A DNA stretch of 12,115 bases from an uncultured Oscillospiraceae bacterium (GTDB taxonomy: Bacteria; Bacillota; Clostridia; Oscillospirales; Oscillospiraceae). Of this stretch, positions 7,341-12,115 are shown in pieces (the first letter of the stretch is position 1; every line of letters begins with the position of its first letter). The stretch lies in NCBI GenBank assembly GCA_910584805.1, contig CAJUCB010000062.1, positions 1-12,115 on the forward strand, read 5' to 3'. A program made the translations under genes and the position numbers. The notes beneath the pieces were generated by a model. That model did not search any database. It had not been told where the DNA came from and was given only the letters and a program-made list of their open reading frames with translations.

Positions 7341-7361
7341 GGGCTTTCTATCTGGAAGGCC

Positions 7362-9623
7362 TCACAGCTCCATGGCCAGCTGGGTATCCCCCTGGTCCTC
7401 GGCTTTCAGGAGGGCCCCCGCCGCCGGGAGGCTCCGGGCCCGGTAGCGGGAGAGGTTCACGATTTGGCTCCCCGCCAGGGGCTGGGCATGCTGGACGGTA
7501 TTGCTCTTTTTCAGGCTCATCACCTGGACCCCCTGGGTGCTGCGGGTGCTCTTGGGGGGGATCTGCCCGGCGGTGAAGATCAGGGCGCGGCCCTCGGTGG
7601 AGGTGAGCACATACCCGTCCTCCTCCCCCCCCAGGGGCAGGATGCCCACCAGGGGGCTCTTGTCGGAATAGGCCCCGGTGAGCTTTTTCCGCTTGGTGAC
7701 GGTTTTATAGGCGCTCAGGGGCACCCGGGCCACCTTTCCGTTCTGGAAGCAGAACAACAGCTCCCCGGCGTAGTCCTCCCCAGGCAGGAGGGCGCAGGCG
7801 ATGCTCTCCCCCTCCTCCATTTCCAGCTTGGCGGGGAGGTAGTCCCCCAGGACACTGGCCTTGCTGTCGTCAAAGCTGTGGAGCCAGGTCTTGTAGCACT
7901 GCTGGCGGTTGGTGAAAAGGAGCAGCTCTGAGGCATTGCTGGTCTCAAAGTGGTAGGCGGGGCCGTCCCCCTCCTTATACCGCTGCTCCCCAGACATGCG
8001 CAGGGACTGGGGGGTGATCTTTTTCAAATACCCCTCCTGGGAGAGGAAGAGGTGGACGGGGTAGTCCGGCACCTGCTCCCCCTGGGGGGCGTCCTTGGGC
8101 AGGTCCTGGGCCTGGACAATCTCCGTGCGCCGGGGCTGGGCGTACTTGTCCCGGACCTCCTCCAACTGCCGGATGATCTCTTTCCGAATCCGCTTGGGCT
8201 TGGACAGCAGGTCCTGCAAGTCGGCAATGTCCGCCGCCAGCTGTTCCCGCTCGGCGGTGCGCTTTAGGATGTACTCCTTGTTGATGTTGCGCAGGCGGAT
8301 GTCCGCCACATACTCCGCCTGGGGCTCGTCCAGGGAAAAGGCCTCCATCAAATTGGGCACCACCTGGCTGTCCTGCTCGGTGTTGCGGATGATGGCAATG
8401 GCCCGGTCCATGTCCAGGAGGATGGCCTCTAGGGCGGTGAGAAGGTGGAGCTTCTCCTCCTTCTGCTTCAAGGTAAAGCGGGCGCAGCGGGCCACGCAGT
8501 CCGCGCGCCAGTCTGTCCAGCGGTCCAAGAGCTCCCCCACGCCGCAGACCTTGGGCATGCCCTCCAGGAGGACGTTGAAGTTGCAGGCGAAGGCGTCTTG
8601 CAGGGGGGTGGCCTTGAAGAGCTTTTGCATCAAGGCCTCCGGGTCGGTGCCCCGCTTCAGGTCGATGGCAATCTTCAGGCCGGAGAGGTCGGTCTCGTCC
8701 CGCATGTCGGAGACTTCCTTCAGCTTCCCCGCCTTCATCAGCTCCGCCGCCTTGTCTAAAATCGCCTCCACGGTGGTGGTGTAGGGGATTTCAAAAATCT
8801 CTATGAGGTTTTCTTCCTTCACATAGCGCCACTTGGCCCGGACCTTAAAGGAGCCCCGGCCACTGCGGTAAATCTCCGAGAGCTCACGGCGGTCATAGAG
8901 GAGCTGGCCGCCGGTGGGGAAGTCGGGGGCTTTCAGGGTATCCAACAGCTCCGCCTCCGGATCCCGGATGCGCTGGATGGCCGCGTCACAGACCTCCCCC
9001 AGGTTGAAGCCGCACAGGTTGGAGGCCATGCCCACGGCGATGCCCATATTGGCGGACACCAGGATATTGGGGAAGCTGGTGGGCAGGAGCACCGGCTCGG
9101 TGAGGGTGCCGTCGTAGTTGGGCACGAAGTCCACCACGTTCTTGTCGATATCCCGGAAGAGCTCCTGGCAGACCCCGTCCAGCTTCACCTCGGTATACCG
9201 GGAGGCGGCGTAGGCCATATCCCGGGAGTACACCTTGCCAAAGTTGCCTTTGGAGTCCACAGGGGGGTGCAGGAGGGCCCCGTAGCCCCTGGACAGGCGC
9301 ACCATGGTCTCGTAGATGGCCCCGTCCCCGTGGGGGTTGAGCTTCATGGTGGCCCCCACCACGTTGGCGGATTTGGTGCGGTTGCCGGAGAGGAGCTTCA
9401 TCTGGTACATCGTATAGAGGAGCTTCCGGTGGGAGGGCTTGAAGCCGTCGATCTCCGGGATGGCACGGGAGACGATGACGCTCATGGCGTAGGGCATGTA
9501 GTTGATTTCCAGGGTATCGGTGATGGGCTGCTCCACCACCTGGCCGTGGAGGCCCATGACCCCGGTGGGTTCGGGGCGCTTGCGCTCTTTGGGGGGTTGT
9601 TTTTTACGTGCTATGAATAACAC
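7362..9623 (-). CDS. parC: type IIA topoisomerase subunit A (ParC-like)
   Basis: The DNA-cutting subunit of a type IIA topoisomerase, which forms an A2B2 enzyme with the adjacent ParE-like protein to decatenate or relax DNA. The 753-residue protein has the breakage-reunion domain with PYAMSVIVSRAIPEIDGFKPSHRKLLY at the N-terminus, the PHGD segment at 97-100, and the catalytic Tyr143 in ASRYTEV. A coiled-coil tower follows, then a C-terminal beta-pinwheel. No GyrA box (QRRGGKG-like) is present, which argues against gyrase supercoiling activity and for a topoisomerase IV type. At the quinolone-contact position equal to E. coli GyrA Ser83 there is Gly101, and Glu105 stands at the Asp87 position. 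The start is uncertain: GTG at 9623 abuts AAAGGGA too closely, and an ATA at 9614 would give the family-like ARKKQPP start at ideal spacing. The parE stop is 49 bases upstream. There is no clear terminator after the gene. Confidence 0.9.
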   Translation of the reverse strand: MLFIARKKQPPKERKRPEPTGVMGLHGQVVEQPITDTLEINYMPYAMSVIVSRAIPEIDGFKPSHRKLLYTMYQMKLLSGNRTKSANVVGATMKLNPHGDGAIYETMVRLSRGYGALLHPPVDSKGNFGKVYSRDMAYAASRYTEVKLDGVCQELFRDIDKNVVDFVPNYDGTLTEPVLLPTSFPNILVSANMGIAVGMASNLCGFNLGEVCDAAIQRIRDPEAELLDTLKAPDFPTGGQLLYDRRELSEIYRSGRGSFKVRAKWRYVKEENLIEIFEIPYTTTVEAILDKAAELMKAGKLKEVSDMRDETDLSGLKIAIDLKRGTDPEALMQKLFKATPLQDAFACNFNVLLEGMPKVCGVGELLDRWTDWRADCVARCARFTLKQKEEKLHLLTALEAILLDMDRAIAIIRNTEQDSQVVPNLMEAFSLDEPQAEYVADIRLRNINKEYILKRTAEREQLAADIADLQDLLSKPKRIRKEIIRQLEEVRDKYAQPRRTEIVQAQDLPKDAPQGEQVPDYPVHLFLSQEGYLKKITPQSLRMSGEQRYKEGDGPAYHFETSNASELLLFTNRQQCYKTWLHSFDDSKASVLGDYLPAKLEMEEGESIACALLPGEDYAGELLFCFQNGKVARVPLSAYKTVTKRKKLTGAYSDKSPLVGILPLGGEEDGYVLTSTEGRALIFTAGQIPPKSTRSTQGVQVMSLKKSNTVQHAQPLAGSQIVNLSRYRARSLPAAGALLKAEDQGDTQLAMEL

Positions 9624-9639
9624 TCCCTTTCAGGCAGGT

Positions 9640-9655
9640 TTGGGCGGCAGCCCAA
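9640..9655. promoter_or_regulatory. small stem-loop between parE and parC
   Basis: TTGGGC at 9640-9645 and GCCCAA at 9650-9655 form a perfect six-pair stem with a four-base loop. It sits in the 49-base gap of the topoisomerase pair, about 17 bases before the parC ribosome binding region. No T-run follows on either strand, so it is not a terminator. It may mark an mRNA processing or stability point. Confidence 0.45.
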
Positions 9656-9672
9656 CATACCCGTCGTACAAA

Positions 9673-11655
9673 TCAAGAAATATCTGCCAAATCCAAATAC
9701 TTGTGGCCGTTTTCGGCGATATGGTCTTTGCGGCCCTGGGCGTTTTCCCCCAGGAGCAGGTCGAACATCTGGGCTGTGCGCTCTGCCTCGCTGGGCATCA
9801 CCCGGATGAGGCGGCGGGTTTCGGGGTTCATGGTGGTCATCCACATCATCTCTGGGTCGTTCTCGCCCAAGCCCTTGGAGCGCTGGATGGTCACTTTCTT
9901 CTGCGCAATCTGGGCCAAAATCTCCGCCTTCTCCTTTTCGGAATAGGCAAACCAGGTCTTGCCCCCGGCGCCGATCTCATAGAGGGGGGATTCCGCGATG
10001 TACACATAGCCCTCCTGGATCAAAGTGGGGGTGAGCCGCCAGAGCATGGTCAAAATCAGGGTGCGGATTTGGTAGCCGTCCACGTCGGCGTCGGTGCAGA
10101 TGACGATTTTATTCCAGCGCAGGTTTTCCAGGTTGAACAGGGAGAGGTCCTTGTTGTGCTTGTCCTTTACCTCCACCCCGCAGCCCATGACCTTTAACAG
10201 GTCGGTGATGATCTCGCTTTTGAAGATTTTCCCATAGTCCGCTTTCAGGCAGTTCAAAATCTTCCCGCGGACAGGCATAATCCCCTGGAACTCCGCGTCC
10301 CGGCCCAGCTTCACCGAGCCCAGGGCGGAGTCGCCCTCCACGATGTACAGCTCCCGGCGCTTCACGTCCTTGGTGCGGCAGTCCACAAACTTGTGGACCC
10401 GGTTGGCCAAATCCACAGACCCCGCCAGGCTCTTGCTCTTGATGGTGAGGCGGGCTTTCTCCCCGGCCTCCCGGCTGCGCTTGCTCACCAGGATCTGCCG
10501 GGCGGCCTCCTCCACCGCCTGGGGGTTTTCCAGCAGGAAGATTTGGAGCTGTTCCTTGAGGAAGTCCGTCATGCCCTCCTGGATGAAGCGGTTATTCACC
10601 GCCTTTTTCGTCTGGTTCTCATAGGAGGTCTGGGTGGAGAAGTTGTTGGAGACAAAGATCAAGGTCTCCTGGATATCCGGCCAGGTGATTTTGGCCTCGC
10701 TTTTGGTGTACTTGCCGTTCTGCTTCAGCCAGCCGTCCATGGCGGAGAGGAAGGCGGAACGCATGGCCTTTTCCGGGGCCCCCCCGTGCTCTAGGAAGGA
10801 GGAGTTGTGGTAGTGCTCCACGGCGTGCTGCGCGGCGCAGAAGCAGAAGGCACAGGAGAGCTTGACCTTATACTCCGGCTTGTCCGGCCGGTCCCGGCCG
10901 CTGCGCTCGGCGTTCCAGAACTGGATGGGGGTATGGGGGTTCTCTCCCGCCAGCTCCGCCACATAGTCGGCGATGCCGTGCTCATATTGGAACAAGGTCT
11001 CGGCAAAGCCCTCCGCCCCCTGGCTGCGGAAGCGGAACAGGATTCCGGCGTTTACCACCGCCTGGCGGCGCAGGACATCGGTGAAGTAGTCCTCGGGGAT
11101 GTCCGTCTGGGTAAAGACCTCCAAGTCCGGCAGCCAGGTGATGGAGGTGCCGGTCTGTTTCTTTTTCGCAGGGCTCACCTGCATCTCCCCCACCAGGGAG
11201 CCGCGCTCAAAGTGGAGGTCGTAGCGCTTGCCGTCCCGGTGGACGGTGACGTCCATAAAGCGGGAGGCATACTGGGTGGCACAGGCCCCCAGGCCGTTGA
11301 GGCCTAAGGAGTACTCATAGTTCTCGCCGCTGAGGTTGTCGTACTTGCCCCCGGCGTAGAGCTCGCAAAAGACCAGCTCCCAGTTGAACTTGCCCATTTT
11401 CTCGTTCCAGTCCACAGGGCAGCCCCGGCCGAAGTCCTCCACCTGGATGCGGCCGTCCTGGTAGCGGGTGACGATGATCTCCTTGCCGTAGCCCTCCCGG
11501 GCCTCGTCGATGGCGTTGGATAAAATTTCAAAGACGGCATGCTCGCAGCCTTCCAGGCCGTCGGAGCCGAAAATCACGCCGGGCCGTTTGCGGACCCGGT
11601 CGGCCCCCTCCAGCATGGAGATGGAGTCATTGCCGTATTGCTTGCTTTCAGGCAT
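9673..11655 (-). CDS. parE: type IIA topoisomerase subunit B (ParE-like)
   Basis: The ATPase subunit of the same enzyme as the downstream ParC-like protein. From the ATG at 11655 it has 660 residues. The GHKL ATPase domain shows EILSNAIDE (about 43-51, with Asn47), DFGRG (74-78) and GLNGLGA (about 118-124). The TOPRIM domain shows EGDSA and the DADVD metal-binding segment followed by GYQIRTL, then the conserved QRSKGLGE. These are variants of the usual GyrB/ParE motifs (HGVG and DGxHIRTL), so this is a divergent clostridial clade. The gene order parE-parC and the absence of a GyrA box in the partner support topoisomerase IV. An ATG eight codons upstream (11679) has no ribosome binding site. 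The one at 11655 is preceded by AAGGAG at 11 bases and begins close to the conserved QYGNDSI, so it is preferred. Confidence 0.92.
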   Translation of the reverse strand: MPESKQYGNDSISMLEGADRVRKRPGVIFGSDGLEGCEHAVFEILSNAIDEAREGYGKEIIVTRYQDGRIQVEDFGRGCPVDWNEKMGKFNWELVFCELYAGGKYDNLSGENYEYSLGLNGLGACATQYASRFMDVTVHRDGKRYDLHFERGSLVGEMQVSPAKKKQTGTSITWLPDLEVFTQTDIPEDYFTDVLRRQAVVNAGILFRFRSQGAEGFAETLFQYEHGIADYVAELAGENPHTPIQFWNAERSGRDRPDKPEYKVKLSCAFCFCAAQHAVEHYHNSSFLEHGGAPEKAMRSAFLSAMDGWLKQNGKYTKSEAKITWPDIQETLIFVSNNFSTQTSYENQTKKAVNNRFIQEGMTDFLKEQLQIFLLENPQAVEEAARQILVSKRSREAGEKARLTIKSKSLAGSVDLANRVHKFVDCRTKDVKRRELYIVEGDSALGSVKLGRDAEFQGIMPVRGKILNCLKADYGKIFKSEIITDLLKVMGCGVEVKDKHNKDLSLFNLENLRWNKIVICTDADVDGYQIRTLILTMLWRLTPTLIQEGYVYIAESPLYEIGAGGKTWFAYSEKEKAEILAQIAQKKVTIQRSKGLGENDPEMMWMTTMNPETRRLIRVMPSEAERTAQMFDLLLGENAQGRKDHIAENGHKYLDLADIS

Positions 11656-11691
11656 GTAGTGTGGTTCTCCTTGATTCATTCATTGTCTTTT

Positions 11692-11721
11692 ATCTTACTC
11701 TATAGAAAAGGGAAGTGTCAA
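11692..11721 (-). promoter_or_regulatory. sigma-A promoter of the parE-parC operon
   Basis: Reading leftward, a perfect TTGACA (11721-11716) is followed by an 18-base spacer and TAAGAT (11697-11692, 4/6 match). Transcription would begin near 11685, giving a leader of about 30 bases before the ATG at 11655 that contains the AAGGAG site. If correct, the upstream ATG at 11679 would have almost no leader, further favouring 11655. Confidence 0.6.
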
Positions 11722-11757
11722 GGGAAGAAAGGGGGGAAACTCCGGGGGAGAGGGGGG
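11722..11757 (+). other. canonical G-quadruplex motif upstream of parE
   Basis: Four G-runs lie on the plus strand at 11722-11724, 11731-11736, 11744-11748 and 11752-11757, with loops of 6, 7 and 3 bases. This fits the G3+/loop 1-7 rule. A fifth run lies at 11710-11712. The tract sits between the outward-facing parE promoter and the antisense-RNA promoter. Formation in the cell is not shown. Confidence 0.55.
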
Positions 11758-11776
11758 ATTTTGTCCCAGAAGGTGG

Positions 11777-11805
11777 TTGACAACAGAGGGGCATGTTAGT
11801 ATAAT
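11777..11805 (+). promoter_or_regulatory. perfect-consensus sigma-A promoter for a short RNA
   Basis: TTGACA at 11777-11782, a 17-base spacer, and TATAAT at 11800-11805 match the ideal promoter in every position. Transcription should begin near 11812. No credible ORF follows, which points to a highly expressed non-coding RNA. The -10 context TATAATAGA is shared with the opposing promoter at 12084-12113. Confidence 0.85.
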
Positions 11806-11817
11806 AGACGAAGAAGG

Positions 11818-11840
11818 GCGCTGTTACGGCGGTTGGCCCA
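11818..11840 (+). repeat. left copy of inverted leader repeat
   Basis: GCGCTGTTAC directly followed by GGCGGTTGGCCCA. The same sequence, with three extra bases (ATA) between the two blocks, occurs on the minus strand at 12051-12026. Each copy therefore lies near the 5' end of its own RNA. The GGCC core is self-complementary and could allow loop-loop contact between the two RNAs. Confidence 0.8.
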
Positions 11841-11848
11841 ACATTAAA

Positions 11849-11867
11849 TCAACTTATGAAAAGTTGA
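11849..11867 (+). promoter_or_regulatory. alternative hairpin competing with the terminator
   Basis: TCAACTT at 11849-11855 pairs with AAGTTGA at 11861-11867 around a 5-base loop. The right arm is also the start of the terminator stem (11863-11875), so the two structures exclude each other. This could modulate termination on the plus strand. On the minus strand it lies just after the T-run. Confidence 0.45.
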
Positions 11868-11895
11868 CCGTCCGGGTGCCTTCCGGGCGGTCAAC
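11863..11895. terminator. shared bidirectional terminator
   Basis: Left arm 11863-11875 and right arm 11883-11895 form 13 pairs around a 7-base loop. The one imperfect pair is a T-G, read as a U-G wobble in the plus RNA and as an A-C mismatch in the minus RNA. Minus-strand transcripts meet TTTTCAT directly after the stem. Plus-strand transcripts meet CTGCTTTTAT. The stop codon of the 28-residue peptide lies inside the stem. Confidence 0.75.
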
Positions 11896-11977
11896 CTGCT
11901 TTTATGGACAGCACAACCAGCGAAACCGCCAGGCATGCTAGAACACGAAGCACAAAACGTACTCGGTCTTTCCACAT
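11891..11977 (-). CDS. 28-residue basic-hydrophobic peptide, candidate type I toxin
   Basis: I do not recognise this peptide. It starts MWKDR, with basic residues Lys3, Arg5, Arg7 and Arg11, continues into a hydrophobic run of about 14 residues (LACLAVSLVVLSI, with one Cys15), and ends KAG. That is the make-up of a single short membrane helix with a positive inside end. Support for translation is strong for its size: the ATG at 11977 lies 8 bases after GGAGGT inside a longer G-rich Shine-Dalgarno, an in-frame TAG two codons upstream fixes the start, a perfect-consensus promoter lies about 100 bases upstream, and the stop lies in a terminator hairpin. A short RNA converges from the other side and shares the terminator. 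The whole resembles type I toxin loci (par/Fst, C. difficile RCd-type), but the sequence is not Fst-like. It could instead be a small regulatory membrane peptide. Confidence 0.65.
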   Translation of the reverse strand: MWKDRVRFVLRVLACLAVSLVVLSIKAG

Positions 11978-12025
11978 CCGCTACCACCTCCCCCCTATTT
12001 TGTCTTTGCTTAGGGGTACAATCGG

Positions 12026-12051
12026 TGGGCCAACCGCCTATGTAACAGCGC
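12026..12051 (-). repeat. right copy of inverted leader repeat
   Basis: Read on the minus strand this matches the left copy at 11818-11840 except for an ATA insertion after GCGCTGTTAC. It lies in the leader of the 28-residue peptide mRNA, about 50 bases before the start codon. Here the flank lets CGGT and ACCG (within 12023-12036) form a four-pair stem whose loop shows GGCC. Confidence 0.8.
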
Positions 12052-12059
12052 TCTTCTCT

Positions 12060-12076
12060 CCCCGCTGGCTGCGGGG
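12060..12076 (-). promoter_or_regulatory. 5' hairpin of the small-peptide mRNA
   Basis: CCCCGC and GCGGGG form six GC pairs around a five-base loop almost exactly at the predicted mRNA start (about 12077). This hairpin is missing from the otherwise similar left half of the module. Hairpins at the 5' end stabilise type I toxin mRNAs such as that of Fst; a similar role here is inference. Confidence 0.55.
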
Positions 12077-12083
12077 CAACTCT

Positions 12084-12113
12084 ATTATACTGGCACATAA
12101 GGCTTCCTGTCAA
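12084..12113 (-). promoter_or_regulatory. perfect-consensus sigma-A promoter of the small-peptide gene
   Basis: Reading leftward, TTGACA (12113-12108) is followed by an 18-base spacer and TATAAT (12089-12084), then AGA. Both boxes are exact. Transcription should start near 12077 and yield an mRNA of about 220 bases ending at the shared terminator. The window ends two bases upstream, so any upstream control site is not visible. Confidence 0.8.
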
Positions 12114-12115
12114 CT

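Larger units (their letters stand above)
11812..11905 (+). ncRNA. candidate antisense RNA (antitoxin-like) of the small-peptide locus
   Basis: A transcript of about 94 bases is predicted from the consensus promoter to the T-run after the hairpin at 11863-11895; ends are estimates. The only ATG ahead of the terminator (11856) opens the three-codon frame MKS and lacks a ribosome binding site, so I treat the RNA as non-coding. Its 3' part is antisense to the last codons and 3' end of the 28-residue peptide mRNA. Its 5' part carries a segment nearly identical to the peptide mRNA leader, including GGCC in a possible loop. An alternative 7-pair hairpin (11849-11855 with 11861-11867) competes with the left arm of the terminator. 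Size and layout resemble RNA II of par/Fst loci. Regulation of the peptide is inference. Confidence 0.5.

Noticed and set aside
7318..7361. intrinsic terminator after parC
   Set aside because: The only hairpin has two three-pair blocks around a mismatch and no T-run. The same bases hold the promoter of the Rpn-like gene.
6172..7361. complete insertion sequence around the Rpn-like gene
   Set aside because: I could not find terminal inverted repeats or a target-site duplication flanking the gene. The family is usually a stand-alone gene.
11539..11799. 86-codon plus-strand frame at the parE 5' end
   Set aside because: It overlaps the start of parE and its promoter on the opposite strand, has no ribosome binding site, and its basic GKKGGKLRGRGG tail is just the purine-rich tract translated.
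11844..12113. 89-codon minus-strand frame over the small-peptide module
   Set aside because: It begins with the TTG of the -35 box itself, so it cannot be translated from the visible promoter, has no ribosome binding site and has ordinary out-of-frame composition. The 28-codon frame in another phase has all the signals.

Overview
The window is a GC-rich Gram-positive chromosome segment, most likely from the Oscillospiraceae (Flavonifractor/Oscillibacter-like Clostridia). The reasons are Firmicutes-style ribosome binding sites, sigma-A promoters, a maf-mreC-mreD-penicillin-binding-protein cluster, and a clostridial-type topoisomerase pair that lacks the gyrase GyrA box. The family assignment is inference; nothing here names a species.

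Layout from left to right. Positions 103-1590 (+) hold a helical, Ala/Gln-rich lipoprotein of unknown function. It converges on, and overlaps by 4 bp, a minus-strand cell-elongation cluster: maf (5239-4655), mreC (4631-3810), mreD (3790-3308) and a class B penicillin-binding protein (3263-1587). mreB and radC, the usual companions in Bacillus, are absent from the cluster. Upstream of maf is a DUF4261-family gene (6171-5278). A strong intrinsic terminator separates it from an Rpn/PD-(D/E)XK nuclease-transposase-like gene (7290-6244) that has its own sigma-A promoter, a more AT-rich coding section and an in-frame 24-bp tandem repeat. Next comes a parE-parC-like type IIA topoisomerase pair (11655-9673 and 9623-7362), with a recognisable promoter before parE.

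The last 340 bases are the most interesting part. Two perfect-consensus promoters (TTGACA/TATAAT) face each other across about 280 bp. The leftward one drives a leader of about 100 nt, with a 5' hairpin and a strong Shine-Dalgarno, into a 28-residue basic-hydrophobic peptide (11977-11891). The rightward one drives a short RNA with no credible ORF. Both RNAs run into the same hairpin at 11863-11895, which has T-rich flanks on both sides. Both also carry near-identical 5' segments (11818-11840 and 12026-12051, inverted in the DNA) with self-complementary GGCC loops. This is the architecture of a type I toxin-antitoxin locus such as par/Fst, but with inverted rather than direct repeats and a peptide I do not recognise. 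Function is inferred, not shown.

Between this module and the parE promoter lies a purine-rich tract that fits the canonical G-quadruplex pattern.
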